DNA of 64,000 bases from Azonexus hydrophilus (GCF_905120355.1 NZ_CAJHOB010000004.1:62001-126000), one strand, 5' to 3'; counted from the stretch's first letter, positions 8,739 to 18,880 are shown. Notes: generated from the sequence alone by a model not told the origin. Numbers and translations are program-made.

Positions 8739-11700
8739 ATGCAGAAGAAAAACCGCACCTCTTTCCGCTCCTCCAGCCGCGCCCTCGCACTTGAACCGCG
8801 CCTGCTGTTCGACGGTGCCGGCGCCGTTGCAGCGGTAGATCACTTCGACACGGCCGGTGAGCATCAAGCCGAAACCCAGCCGCAGGCAGCCCAGCCGGCG
8901 GCGGATGCGCGCCCGAGCGAGGTGGCGGAAAAACCGGCGGCCAGCCTGCCGCTGCTTGACCTCGCCGCCAATGCCAGTGACTACCAGCTTCTGCTCGGCG
9001 ATGCCGCCAGCCTGGCGCAGCAAAAGCTGGTCGAATGGGTGGGCAGCGACGCCTTCCGCGCCCAGGCCGCCAAAATCTTCAGTGCCGACGCCGGCAGCGC
9101 CGAATGGGAGGCCCAGCTCGATGCCCTGCGCAACGACGTCCTCAACGGCAGCTACAGCATCCGCGTCGAAACGCGCAGCAATGCCGAACTGCAGGGCTTG
9201 TACGCCGCCTACAGCGCCACGGGAAGCACCGGGCAGCCGACGATCTACCTCAATGCCGGCTACCTTGCCGGCGCCAATGCCGAACAGGTGCAGCAATTGC
9301 TGATCGAGGAAATCGGCCACGACATCGACCAGCGCCTGAACGGCGGTCTGGACAGCGAGGGCGACGAAGGTCATGCCTTTGCCGCCCTGCTCACCACCGG
9401 CAACGCCGATCTCGCCGCCAACCAGATTCGTGGCGATCATCACACCCTGGCGATCGATGGCGTGCCGCTCGCAGTGGAAAGCGCCAGCCCCTACAACATC
9501 GCCCAGGTGCATTTCGTGCCCATGCCGGAAGACCAGATCTGGTCGGGCATCCAGAATATTTACAGCAGCAGCAGCGACAACAAGATCGAAAGCATCATCG
9601 CCATTACCGCCACCAGCAACGACACCTATGTGGTGTATGACCACTGGGAAGACGGTTACGAGGCCGACATCAAGAATCCGCAGTCCGCCACGACCAGAAT
9701 CTGGTATTACAACAATGGCGTCTGGACGGACGTCAAGACAGGGGTGACGCTCACCGATGGCCAGACGGTCAATGGCGTCACCGCCCAGGGCCAGTCCCTC
9801 ATCCTGCGCAACCAGGTGAACAAAAACTCGCTTGCAACCGTCGATTTCGATGGCCGCGACAAGATCGGTTCCACCAAGGCCATTTCCGTTACCCGTGCCG
9901 GTTGGGATACCAAGATCGGCACCATCGTCGGCGGTGCGGTGAACGTGATCGACGTCGGCAATGCCGGCAAGGAATTCGTCATTCCCGTCGGCTCGGATAC
10001 CACGGAAGCACCCAAGATCAGCGGTAACTCGATCTTCCAGAAAAACTCCCTCTACATCATGGCCTACGAGGACAACACGACAGTCACCGTCGATCTGGGC
10101 GGCGGCAAGTCCATCACTCGTACTTTGCAGCAAGGGCAGAGTCTTTACATCAAGGGTCTGGTCACCGGCGGCACCTTCAAGGCTGGTACCGGGCTGAACG
10201 ATGCCGAAGCCGTCATCAACGACGGCACCACGGTGACTGCCAACAAAGCCATTGGCGTCAATATGCTCTCCGGCAGCAACACCTCGCAAAACCGCTGGTA
10301 CAGCATCGCGCCGACCGAAAGCTGGGGCAACAGCTACTACGCCCCGGTGGCGACCGTCGGCGGGGCCACCTCCCATATCTACCTCTACAACAACAACAGC
10401 GATGCCATTACGGTCAGTTATGAGACGCGCGGTGCCGGCGGAACCGTCACGACCAACACGGTGACCATTGCCGCCAACTCGGCCAGGGTAGTGGCCATGC
10501 CCGCCTCGGCGGCGCATTTCTGGACAGCCGACGGCAAGAACTTCTACGCCGTCGCCACCGTCGACCCCACCACCAGCCGCGACTGGAGCTATTCGCTGGT
10601 GGCCGAACGCACCCTGACCGACCGTTTCGTCGTCGCCTGGGGGCCGGGTAACGGCAATACCGCGGATTCCAACGGCGTTATTTCCGGCAAGAACGGCAGC
10701 CCGGTGTGGGTTACGGCGGTGGATGACACTTGGCTCTACATCGACAGCGCCACCACCGAACTCAAGGACGCCCAGGGCAATACCGTCGCCAAGGATGCGA
10801 GCCTGTCGACGGGCTCGGTCAGCGTCTACAAGATCGACCGCCTGCAGTCCTACCGCCTGCGCGACACCTCGGACAACAACCAGACCGGCCTGGTCGTCTA
10901 CACCCTGGACGGCACCCTGATCACTGCCGCCTGGGGTGAAGATGCCAGCGTGGCCGATACCGGCAGCCCCTATCTCGACATGGGCACCACGATCAGCCCC
11001 TACCCGGATTACGTGCTGGAAAAGAAGGCCGCCGAAATCGTCAACCATGGCCGTGAAAATGGCGTGATCGAGGCCGGTGACGAAGTCAGATATACCATCA
11101 CCCTGACCAACCGCGCCGTCATCGAACTGCTCAACATCAAGATCACCGACACGATCGAACCCGCCGGCAGCGCCGAATACGTCCCCAACAGCCTGACGCT
11201 CACCTCCTTCGATGAAAACGGCAAGAAGGTCTGGGAAATCGTCAGCGATGGAAGCGGCGGCACCAAAACCTACTATCTGGCCGATGGCGTCACGGTCGAC
11301 ACCAGCAAGGGGAGCAACGGCGTTGACACCTTCACCGATTTCGATGGCAATGCCCTGGCGCTGGTGGCCGGCTACACCATCACCGATGCCATCGACCGCA
11401 ACGGCAAAACCGGCCTGCAAATCGGCGGCTACATCCAGTTCACCTACAAGGTGACGATCAACGAGAGCATCGACAAAACCCTGGCCGACGCCAATTTCAT
11501 CGTCAGCAACAGCGTCAAGCTGGAAGCCGATGGCGTGACCAAAGACAAGATCAGCAAAATCGACCTCCGCGGCACCATCACCGACGGTGAGGTTTTCTTC
11601 ATCTCCGGTCCAGGCGGCACCCCGGTCAGCGGCTACGAACCCGGCAATGAAATATGGCTGCGTGTCGTGGATAACGACCAGAACAAGGATGCCGCCACGG

Positions 11701-14700
11701 CCCAGACCCTGACCGTCATCCTCACCAACGCCACCACCGGCGAGAAGGAAACCGTCACCCTCACCGAAACCGGCGTCAATACCGGCATCTTCGAAGGCAA
11801 GGTCAACACCGTCAGGGGCACCGGCAACGCCAGCGATTCCGATCACGACGGCAGCTTCAAGCTCAAGCGTGGCGATGAGATCAGGGTGGAATACACCGAT
11901 CCGTTCAGTGGCAATCCCGCTGACCCCAGCAACGGTATCGACAACCCCACCAACCCCGGTATCAACGGCGATTACCAGAACGGCGGCATCAACAACAACG
12001 TCAAGACCGCCACCGTCGAAGACTCCGGTATCAGCGTCAACGACATCCTGGTGAACGAAGCCTCGCCGCACGGCGTCTTTACCGTGCAGGGCGTGCAAGG
12101 TCAGATCGTCTCGCTCGAATTGGTACCCGGCACCGCCGATAGCAATGTGGACTACACCAACAGCCTGGAGTATTACAACGGCACGAACTGGGTGGCTTAC
12201 ACCCCCGGCGACAAGGTGGCCATCACTAATGCCGACGGCACCCTGCTGGTGCGTAACCCCATCATCAATGATTCGGTCTTTGAAGGCGCGGAAACCTACC
12301 AGCTCAAGGTCACGCCCTACAAAACCGATGGCGTCACCCCCGGCAGTTCCACCACCGGCACCGCCACCATCCTCGACGACGGCACGGGCGATATTTACGA
12401 CCCGACCGATGGCAGCAAAACGCCTTCCGACCCGGGCGATCCGGCCTACGTTCCCCACGACCACGACCGCTTCCCGCAGGTGGATAACCCGGTGGTGAAC
12501 GAGGCGTCCGGTCATGTGGTCTTTACCGTCACCACTCAGCCGGGCGACAAGATTACCAAGCTGGATGTTGCCAATGGCACGGCTACGGGTGGCGCTACGG
12601 GGCATGGCACGACGGATGGCAGCGTCGATTACCTGATGGACGCTTTCGAGTACTCCACCGACGGTGGTTCGAGTTGGACCCCCTTCACGCCGGGAACTGC
12701 GCTGAACATTACCTCCCCGTCGGATGGCAAGGTGCTGGTACGCACCACCATCGTTAACGACAGCAGCTACGAGCAGAGCGAAACCTTCACCCTCACCGCC
12801 GAAACCATCACCGGCGGCAAGGCGACCGGCACGGCCACCATCAAGGATGACGGCACCGGCACCGGCGGCACGAATGACGACCGTGGCGCGGTGGATGTCA
12901 AGGTCAACAACCCGGTGGTGAACGAAGCCTCGGGCTACGTGGTGTTCGAGGTAAAAAACGAAAACAGCAGCAGTCCTGTGAATGTCGCGCTGGCCTTGAA
13001 CAATGGCATGGGTAGCAGCGCCATTGGCTCGCCGAACGGCCCCAGCGGCGCGGTCGAACAAGGCAGCAAGGACTACAAGAACGACAGCTTCGAGTATTGG
13101 GATTCGAGTGACAATAGCTGGAAGGAGTACATCCCCGGTACGACCGCCGACGTCCCCATCGTCGCCAGCGGCACGCTCTACGTCCGCGTCGCCATCTACA
13201 ACGACACCACCTACGAAGGCGCGGAAACCTTCGATCTGGTGGTCACGCCCCAGAGCGCCTCTGCCGTCACCGGCACCGCCACCATCCTCGACGACGGCAC
13301 CGGTGATATTTTCGACCCGACCGATCCTTCCGATCCGGGCAAAACCGTCACGAACGATCCCGATGACGGCAACTACAAGCCCCGCGACGACGACCGCACC
13401 CCGGTGGTGAACAACCCCATCGTCAACGAAGGCTCGCCCTACATCGTCTTTGAAGTCACCACCACGCCCAAGGCGGTCATCGGCAGCCTGGTGCTCAACG
13501 ACGGCACGGCCAAGGGCGGCACCACCAGCCCCACCGACGGCAGCGTCGATTACGGCAGCACCGCGCTGCAATATTCGACCGACGGTGGCGTGACCTGGGC
13601 GGATTACTCGGGTGGCAGCATTACCGCCCCGACCGACGGCAAGGTTCTGGTGCGCACCACCGTGGTTAACGACAACGACTACGAAGTCAGCGAGAACTTC
13701 CGCCTCACCGTCACCCTCAACGACATCAACACGAGCCTGCCTACGGGTAACAGCGCCACGGGCGTGGGCACCATTCTGGACGACGGGCGGGGCACGATCT
13801 GGGTGCCTGAGGATAAGGATCAGCCCAACGGCAAGCTCACTCCGATTACCCCGGAAACACCCTCCGGCAGTATTCCCGGCACAGTCGATCCGGCTGTGGT
13901 CAAGTTCGACGACGACCGCCCGGTCAGCGTCAACAGCCCGACGGTGAATGAAGGCTCCGGCTGGATCGTCTTTGAAGTCGGCGGCATCACCGGCACGCCG
14001 ATCACCAGTCTGCTGCTGGGCGATGACGGTTCGCCAGGCGCGAAACAGGCTACTGCCGGGGCGGATTACGGCACCCAGTTGCAGTATTTCGATACATCAA
14101 GCGGCCAGTGGACGGACTGGATCGAAGGCACGACCACGACCGCGATTCCGGCTGGCGGCACCTTCCTGGTGCGCACGACCATCGTCAATGATGCTGAGTT
14201 TGAAAAGAGCGAAACCTTCACCCTGACCGCCAAAACCCAGGGCGGTAAGCAATCCACCGGCATTGGTACCATCAAGGACGACGGCACCGGCACGATCTGG
14301 ATTCCTGAAAATTCCGGCAGTCCCGGTCAGCCCAAGAACCCTGGCGATCCGGCTGACCCAGGCACGGTCAATGACACGCTGATTCCCAAGGTGCCGACTG
14401 GCCCGGCAGTGCCCAACCTGAGCTTCGACGACGATCGCAGCATCCAGATCACCAACGGCGGCAAGCTCTCCGGCGGCAACGTCAATGAAGGCAGCGTCAA
14501 GGAAGACGCCAACCATGTGTTCTTCAATGTGAGCGACGTCGAACCGGGTGAACTGGTGAACCTCGGGCTGGCCAACGGCGATAGCCATTCCGCCACCACG
14601 GGCGGCTTCGTCATGGATTACTCCACCGACGGCGGCGCCACCTGGACGCGCTACACCTGGAACGGCAGTACCGGCAGCCGCCCCGTTGCTCCGGCAAACG

Positions 14701-16343
14701 GCGAGATTCTGGTGCGGGTGGATATCAGCAGCGAGGACGACGAGGTTTACACGGAAGGTAATGAAACCTTCAAATTGACGGCCCATTACGCCAGCAATGC
14801 CAGCAAGAGCGCCACCGGTGTCGGCACCATTGCCGACAAGAGCGCCGGTCCCCTCATTGCGGTGGATGACAAAAACGGGCCTGCCGATGGCGACATCACC
14901 GTCCATGAAGGCGGTCTGGTCGGCAAGGACCCGGCAAAACCCGGCAAGGCGACGGGCACCGTGACGATCACGTCGGATGAGCCGATTGACACGGTGGATA
15001 TTGGCGACAACGACAGGTTCACTCTCACCGAACTGCAAACCTTCACCCCCGACCATCCTTCGCAACCCGTGGATACCAACAAGGGTTATGTCCGGGTGAC
15101 CGGCTTCGAGGACCATGGGGATGGTACCTATACCCTGACTTACGAGTATGAACTGCATACGCCGCAGGTGCACGCTCCGGGCCCGGGCGAGCAGCAGGTG
15201 ACCGACCAGATCGACATCACCGTGACTGATACCGACGGCGGCAACAACACTGGGTCAGTGATCGTGCGTATTCTCGACGACGAGCCGCTGGCGCGTAACG
15301 ACGAAAACAACCTGCTCCAGGTGACCCCTTCGGTCAGCGGTAACGTGATGGACAACGACTATCACGGCGGCGATACCAGCCAGGTAACCGGCATCCAGGC
15401 GGGCAGCGGCACGGCGGACGTTTCGGGGAATGTGAATACGCGCATCAAGACCGAATACGGCTGGATTACCGTGCAGCCGGACGGCAGCTATGTGTATGAA
15501 TTGGACCGCGCCGATCCGCGCGTCGCCACGCTGACCGACGGCTTCAAACTGCAGGATCACGTGACTTACACCATCACTGATGAAGATGGCGATACCAGTA
15601 CCGCAGTGCTGACCATCACGATCAATCCGGAAGCTCCAGGGGCCGTGGTTGCTCCGCCGCCGACCGACTCCGTGCCGCCGTCGCCGCTGGATGGGCCGGC
15701 GGGTTCGCAGACGCCGATTTCCATTCTGAATGGGCCGGTGATTACCGATCCGAGCGTGTATTTCGCTAACGAGCGGCATGACAATGTCCAGCGCATGCCC
15801 TTGCCCTTCCACCCCATCGTCTATGTCAACCGCGAGGTGGCGAGCTCGCAGGCGCAGCGTGATCAGGACGATCCGCGTGGGTTCAGCGATCCGTCGGCAG
15901 CGGTGCCGGGTGAGCGTCCGCCGGTGTCGCTGGGCGCTGGCCTGGGCCAGGACCCCAATCTGTTCGTGAGCCATGCCATCCGTGATTCGCAAAGCGTGGC
16001 GAGCTTCCTGCGCAGCACGGTCGAAGGCCGCTACAGCCGCCTGGGCCTGGGTAGCGATGGTTATCTGGCGTCGCCCGGCCTGTTCAGTCAGCCGGCGACC
16101 GAGATTTCCGAACTGTTGAAAGAGCAGCGCAAGAAGCTGAAGAAGGCCGCAGGGGAAGCGTCTGCAGCGGTGGCCGAGAACGGGCAGGGCGATGCGCCGG
16201 CCACGCAGCCGCAGATTGCCAGAGCGGCAGGCCAGCCTGACAGGGCGGCGGCGCGGGCAAGCGGCGGTGTTGCCGCCCCCTCGTTCAACGAGCAGTTGCG
16301 CAGTGGCGCCGCTCGTTTGCCGATGGCAGCGCGCAAGGTGTGA
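8739..16343 (+). CDS. Giant LEPR-motif surface adhesin with Calx-beta repeats
   Basis: A 2,534-aa protein, probably a surface-exposed or released adhesin. Residues 18-28 read LEPRLLFDGAG, the motif seen at the N-terminus of many giant proteobacterial surface proteins; there is no Sec-type hydrophobic signal. Residues 80-235 resemble the peptidase-like region of such proteins, with EEIGHDID (190-197) in place of HExxH. About 240-760 is a beta-rich region like IgGFc-binding N-terminal domains; 763-928 is DUF11-like. Six Calx-beta-type repeats start near 1105, 1252, 1393, 1561, 1734 and 1913, and a VCBS/cadherin-like domain lies at 2184-2298. The last 235 residues are Pro/Ala-rich and end in SFNEQLRSGAARLPMAARKV. 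No RTX nonapeptides are visible. ATG 8739 is used because the frame's upstream start is only a TTG at 8724. The exporter genes follow directly. Confidence 0.88.
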   Translation: MQKKNRTSFRSSSRALALEPRLLFDGAGAVAAVDHFDTAGEHQAETQPQAAQPAADARPSEVAEKPAASLPLLDLAANASDYQLLLGDAASLAQQKLVEWVGSDAFRAQAAKIFSADAGSAEWEAQLDALRNDVLNGSYSIRVETRSNAELQGLYAAYSATGSTGQPTIYLNAGYLAGANAEQVQQLLIEEIGHDIDQRLNGGLDSEGDEGHAFAALLTTGNADLAANQIRGDHHTLAIDGVPLAVESASPYNIAQVHFVPMPEDQIWSGIQNIYSSSSDNKIESIIAITATSNDTYVVYDHWEDGYEADIKNPQSATTRIWYYNNGVWTDVKTGVTLTDGQTVNGVTAQGQSLILRNQVNKNSLATVDFDGRDKIGSTKAISVTRAGWDTKIGTIVGGAVNVIDVGNAGKEFVIPVGSDTTEAPKISGNSIFQKNSLYIMAYEDNTTVTVDLGGGKSITRTLQQGQSLYIKGLVTGGTFKAGTGLNDAEAVINDGTTVTANKAIGVNMLSGSNTSQNRWYSIAPTESWGNSYYAPVATVGGATSHIYLYNNNSDAITVSYETRGAGGTVTTNTVTIAANSARVVAMPASAAHFWTADGKNFYAVATVDPTTSRDWSYSLVAERTLTDRFVVAWGPGNGNTADSNGVISGKNGSPVWVTAVDDTWLYIDSATTELKDAQGNTVAKDASLSTGSVSVYKIDRLQSYRLRDTSDNNQTGLVVYTLDGTLITAAWGEDASVADTGSPYLDMGTTISPYPDYVLEKKAAEIVNHGRENGVIEAGDEVRYTITLTNRAVIELLNIKITDTIEPAGSAEYVPNSLTLTSFDENGKKVWEIVSDGSGGTKTYYLADGVTVDTSKGSNGVDTFTDFDGNALALVAGYTITDAIDRNGKTGLQIGGYIQFTYKVTINESIDKTLADANFIVSNSVKLEADGVTKDKISKIDLRGTITDGEVFFISGPGGTPVSGYEPGNEIWLRVVDNDQNKDAATAQTLTVILTNATTGEKETVTLTETGVNTGIFEGKVNTVRGTGNASDSDHDGSFKLKRGDEIRVEYTDPFSGNPADPSNGIDNPTNPGINGDYQNGGINNNVKTATVEDSGISVNDILVNEASPHGVFTVQGVQGQIVSLELVPGTADSNVDYTNSLEYYNGTNWVAYTPGDKVAITNADGTLLVRNPIINDSVFEGAETYQLKVTPYKTDGVTPGSSTTGTATILDDGTGDIYDPTDGSKTPSDPGDPAYVPHDHDRFPQVDNPVVNEASGHVVFTVTTQPGDKITKLDVANGTATGGATGHGTTDGSVDYLMDAFEYSTDGGSSWTPFTPGTALNITSPSDGKVLVRTTIVNDSSYEQSETFTLTAETITGGKATGTATIKDDGTGTGGTNDDRGAVDVKVNNPVVNEASGYVVFEVKNENSSSPVNVALALNNGMGSSAIGSPNGPSGAVEQGSKDYKNDSFEYWDSSDNSWKEYIPGTTADVPIVASGTLYVRVAIYNDTTYEGAETFDLVVTPQSASAVTGTATILDDGTGDIFDPTDPSDPGKTVTNDPDDGNYKPRDDDRTPVVNNPIVNEGSPYIVFEVTTTPKAVIGSLVLNDGTAKGGTTSPTDGSVDYGSTALQYSTDGGVTWADYSGGSITAPTDGKVLVRTTVVNDNDYEVSENFRLTVTLNDINTSLPTGNSATGVGTILDDGRGTIWVPEDKDQPNGKLTPITPETPSGSIPGTVDPAVVKFDDDRPVSVNSPTVNEGSGWIVFEVGGITGTPITSLLLGDDGSPGAKQATAGADYGTQLQYFDTSSGQWTDWIEGTTTTAIPAGGTFLVRTTIVNDAEFEKSETFTLTAKTQGGKQSTGIGTIKDDGTGTIWIPENSGSPGQPKNPGDPADPGTVNDTLIPKVPTGPAVPNLSFDDDRSIQITNGGKLSGGNVNEGSVKEDANHVFFNVSDVEPGELVNLGLANGDSHSATTGGFVMDYSTDGGATWTRYTWNGSTGSRPVAPANGEILVRVDISSEDDEVYTEGNETFKLTAHYASNASKSATGVGTIADKSAGPLIAVDDKNGPADGDITVHEGGLVGKDPAKPGKATGTVTITSDEPIDTVDIGDNDRFTLTELQTFTPDHPSQPVDTNKGYVRVTGFEDHGDGTYTLTYEYELHTPQVHAPGPGEQQVTDQIDITVTDTDGGNNTGSVIVRILDDEPLARNDENNLLQVTPSVSGNVMDNDYHGGDTSQVTGIQAGSGTADVSGNVNTRIKTEYGWITVQPDGSYVYELDRADPRVATLTDGFKLQDHVTYTITDEDGDTSTAVLTITINPEAPGAVVAPPPTDSVPPSPLDGPAGSQTPISILNGPVITDPSVYFANERHDNVQRMPLPFHPIVYVNREVASSQAQRDQDDPRGFSDPSAAVPGERPPVSLGAGLGQDPNLFVSHAIRDSQSVASFLRSTVEGRYSRLGLGSDGYLASPGLFSQPATEISELLKEQRKKLKKAAGEASAAVAENGQGDAPATQPQIARAAGQPDRAAARASGGVAAPSFNEQLRSGAARLPMAARKV
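12050..14840 (+). repeat. Six tandem Calx-beta-type coding repeats
   Basis: Each unit of about 140-180 codons begins VNEASG/VNEGS, carries a DG..DY segment, then VRTTIVND..YE.SE(T/N)F and closes with GTATILDDGTG or a close variant. Linkers between units are Asp/Pro-rich. Calx-beta folds usually bind Ca2+ and act as rigid spacers. DNA similarity between units is high enough that recombination could change repeat number. Confidence 0.85.
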
Positions 16344-16385
16344 TGTTTGGAATTCAATAATTCAACAATGGATCGAGAGAAGACA

Positions 16386-17912
16386 ATGCAAAGCAACTAC
16401 ATGAAGACCTGTTTCACCCGCCCGGCGCTGCTGGTGGCGGCCTGTTTCACTGTGGCCCTGAGCGGCTGTGGTTCGCTGGCGCCGGTACCGTTCGAGCAGC
16501 AGGAGATCAAGGCGCGGGTGACGCAGGATCGTGTTCAGATGTACGCCGAACAGGAACCGGTGACGGGGGCCATCACCTTCCACGAGGCGGCGGCGCGGGC
16601 CCTGAAATACAACCTCGATTACAAGCTCAAGCTGATGGAAAGCGCGCTGTCGCGCAGCCTGCATGACGTTTCGACCTATGAAATGCTGCCGCGCGTGGTG
16701 GCGGGGGCAGGTTATGCCTGGCGCAATAACGATTCGGGCGGCACCTCGGTCGGGATCGAGGATGGCCAGGTTTCCCTGCGGCCTTCCACCTCGCAGGAGC
16801 GTGAGCGGACCCTGTCCAACCTGACCTTTTCGTGGAGCGTGCTCGATTTCGGCGTCTCCTACTACCGTGCGCAGCAGAAGGCTGACCAGGTGCTGATGGC
16901 GGAAGAGCGTCGGCGCAAGGTGGCGCAGAACGTGTTGCAGGATGTGCGTAACAGTTACTGGCGCGCCCTCGGGGCGCAGCGTTTGATTGGTCGCGTCGAT
17001 GCCCTGCTGGCACGGGTCAATACAGCGCTGGATCGGGCCCGGCAGGTCGAGAAGGATGGTCTGATGCCGCAGCCGCAGGTGCTGGCCTACCAGCGCGCCT
17101 TGCTCGATGCGGTGAATCTGCTCACCCTGCGTCGTCAGGATCTCGAACTGGCCCGGGCCGAGCTGTCCGCGCTGATGTCGATTCCGCCGGGGACGCGTTA
17201 TACGCTGGCGGAAGAAAAGGAACTGGGTTTGCCGGCGGTGCCGGGCAATCTGGAGGATCTTGAGCAGATGGCTCTGGAAAAGCGTCCGGAAATCATGGAA
17301 GAGTGGTACCGCAAGCGCGTCACCGAGAATGACATCAAGGCGGCAAAACTCTTGCTGTGGCCGAATCTGAGCCTGGATGCGGGCCTGCAATACGATTCCA
17401 ACAAATACAACTACAACAGCCACTGGTCGGATCTGGGTATGCGTCTGTCGTGGAACATCCTGAAGCTGGCGCAATACCCGGCGTTGAAGGCTGCGCACGA
17501 GCATCAGAACAAGACCGATGACATGCGCCGGATGGCCTTGTCGATGGCGGTGCTGACGCAGATTCGTGTGGGCGTGCAGCGTTACAGCCTGGCATTGTCG
17601 GAATTGAAGTTTGCCGAAGAAAGCCTGCGCGTTGACCAGCGCTTGCACAACTTCGCCAGTGCCAGCGCCAGCAGCCAGGCCGATTCCGAGCTTGAACTGA
17701 TCCGTGCCGAAGCGCGCGCCCTGCTGGCTGAATACCAGCGCTATGCCTCCTACGGCAATGCGCAGGCGGCCTGGGGACGGGTGTACAACTCGGTGGGTCT
17801 GGATGTGCTGCCGGAAACCATCGACAGCAATGACGTGAAAACCCTGGCGGGCGCCATGGCAAGCACCATGCAGGAATGGCAGAGCCTGGTGTTCAAGAGC
17901 GCTGCGAAATAA
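16386..17912 (+). CDS. TolC-family outer-membrane efflux lipoprotein
   Basis: A 508-aa TolC-type channel. The N-terminus is a lipoprotein signal (hydrophobic run then LSGCGS lipobox), followed by long alpha-helical hairpins rich in Gln/Ala/Arg with two OEP-type halves (about 60-270 and 280-490). Start ATG 16386 has GAGAGA spaced upstream; ATG 16368 in the same frame is possible. It lies 42 bases after the adhesin stop and would supply the outer-membrane pore for its export. This is the only TolC homologue in the window. Confidence 0.88.
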   Translation: MQSNYMKTCFTRPALLVAACFTVALSGCGSLAPVPFEQQEIKARVTQDRVQMYAEQEPVTGAITFHEAAARALKYNLDYKLKLMESALSRSLHDVSTYEMLPRVVAGAGYAWRNNDSGGTSVGIEDGQVSLRPSTSQERERTLSNLTFSWSVLDFGVSYYRAQQKADQVLMAEERRRKVAQNVLQDVRNSYWRALGAQRLIGRVDALLARVNTALDRARQVEKDGLMPQPQVLAYQRALLDAVNLLTLRRQDLELARAELSALMSIPPGTRYTLAEEKELGLPAVPGNLEDLEQMALEKRPEIMEEWYRKRVTENDIKAAKLLLWPNLSLDAGLQYDSNKYNYNSHWSDLGMRLSWNILKLAQYPALKAAHEHQNKTDDMRRMALSMAVLTQIRVGVQRYSLALSELKFAEESLRVDQRLHNFASASASSQADSELELIRAEARALLAEYQRYASYGNAQAAWGRVYNSVGLDVLPETIDSNDVKTLAGAMASTMQEWQSLVFKSAAK

Positions 17913-17930
17913 GCGGGCTGTGCTTTTGAG

Positions 17931-17960
17931 CGTGGGCGGTGTTCGCGGACTCCGCCCACG
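17931..17960 (+). terminator. Hairpin after the TolC gene
   Basis: CGTGGGCGG and CCGCCCACG form a perfect 9-bp stem with a 12-base loop, followed by TTGTTT. It lies between the tolC-like gene and the first adaptor gene, so it may partly terminate or process the message inside the export cluster. Confidence 0.55.
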
Positions 17961-18055
17961 TTGTTTCAGGCCGTGGGGCGCGACCGCCGTGGTGGGTAAA
18001 TATTTTTGCGATGGCTGTAGCAAATTCCCCGGCTGTCGAGTGAATGAGGTGGAAC

Positions 18056-18880
18056 ATGATTCATCCCTGGCGTAAGGCTGCCGCGCTGGCAGTGTTTTCC
18101 TTGAGCGCGGCGGCGCTGGCGCAATCGCCCGTGCCGCCGGCGGGGGTCAAGCCCGCCGCGCAGTCCGCGGCCAAACCCGCTGCGCCGGTGGCGAAGGCGG
18201 CAGCCCCGGCGGAAAATCCGGATACGATCCGCGTGCTGCTGACCCCGGAGCTGGAAACCACGCTGGTGGCCCAGATGGTGGGGCGCATTTCCAGCCTGAA
18301 GGCGGAATTGGGCGGCAAGGTGCAGAAAGGCAAGGCGGTGATCGGTTTCGACTGTGGCGAGGCAGCGGCGCGGCTGAACATGGCGCAGGCGGAGTACAAC
18401 TCGGCCCGGGAAACGCTGAATGCCAAGGAGCGCCTGCGCAAACTCGACGCGGCGGGCGACATGGAAGTCACGCTAGCCGCTGCCGGGGCTGACAAGGCGA
18501 AGGCGGCGATTGCGATGAGCCGCGCGCAACTGGCGCAATGCACGGTGGTGGCGCCGTTTACCGGACGGGTGGTGAAGGTGCATGTGAAGCCGCACCAGGG
18601 CGTGAATGTCGGCGCGCCTCTGCTCGAGATGATCAGCGACGGGCCGCTGAAACTGCGGCTGAACATTCCTTCGCGCTGGCTGCGCCAGGTCAGTGTGGGC
18701 ACGCCGTTCGAAGTGGATATCAACGAAACCGGGCGCACCTATCAAGCCAAGGTGACTTTGATCAACGCCCGTGTCGACGCCGTGGCGCAAACCATCGAAC
18801 TGGAGGCGCGCATGGACAAGGCTGAGCCGGAGCTCCTGGCCGGCATGAGCGGCATCGCGCGCTTCAAGGTGGCGCCTTGA
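18056..18880 (+). CDS. Periplasmic adaptor (HlyD/MFP family), short form
   Basis: A 274-aa membrane-fusion-type adaptor. A signal peptide (MIHPWRKAAALAVF to about AALAQ) leads into a Pro/Ala-rich linker of about 40 residues, then a lipoyl/barrel-sandwich pair split by a short helical hairpin (about 85-150), with VAPFTGRVVKVHVKPHQGV as the second lipoyl half, and a beta-barrel ending GMSGIARFKV. It should be periplasmic and join the TolC-type pore to an inner-membrane partner. ATG 18056 has GAGGTG just upstream; ATG 18044 is an alternative. Confidence 0.85.
   Translation: MIHPWRKAAALAVFSLSAAALAQSPVPPAGVKPAAQSAAKPAAPVAKAAAPAENPDTIRVLLTPELETTLVAQMVGRISSLKAELGGKVQKGKAVIGFDCGEAAARLNMAQAEYNSARETLNAKERLRKLDAAGDMEVTLAAAGADKAKAAIAMSRAQLAQCTVVAPFTGRVVKVHVKPHQGVNVGAPLLEMISDGPLKLRLNIPSRWLRQVSVGTPFEVDINETGRTYQAKVTLINARVDAVAQTIELEARMDKAEPELLAGMSGIARFKVAP

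Noticed and set aside
8682-13571. A 1,629-codon open frame antisense to the adhesin
   Set aside because: It mirrors the repetitive, GC-rich adhesin codons, has no domain logic (repetitive G/V/D runs) and no ribosome site; the sense strand carries clear families.
12050-14840. Adhesin repeats as RTX toxin repeats
   Set aside because: No GGxGxDxUx nonapeptides; the units have Calx-beta sequence.
15255-15992. Arg/His-rich antisense frame at the adhesin end
   Set aside because: Composition typical of a shadow frame and no similarity to a known fold.
16362-18023. 553-codon frame antisense to the TolC gene
   Set aside because: Shadow of a helical, Gln/Ala-rich gene; no own motifs.
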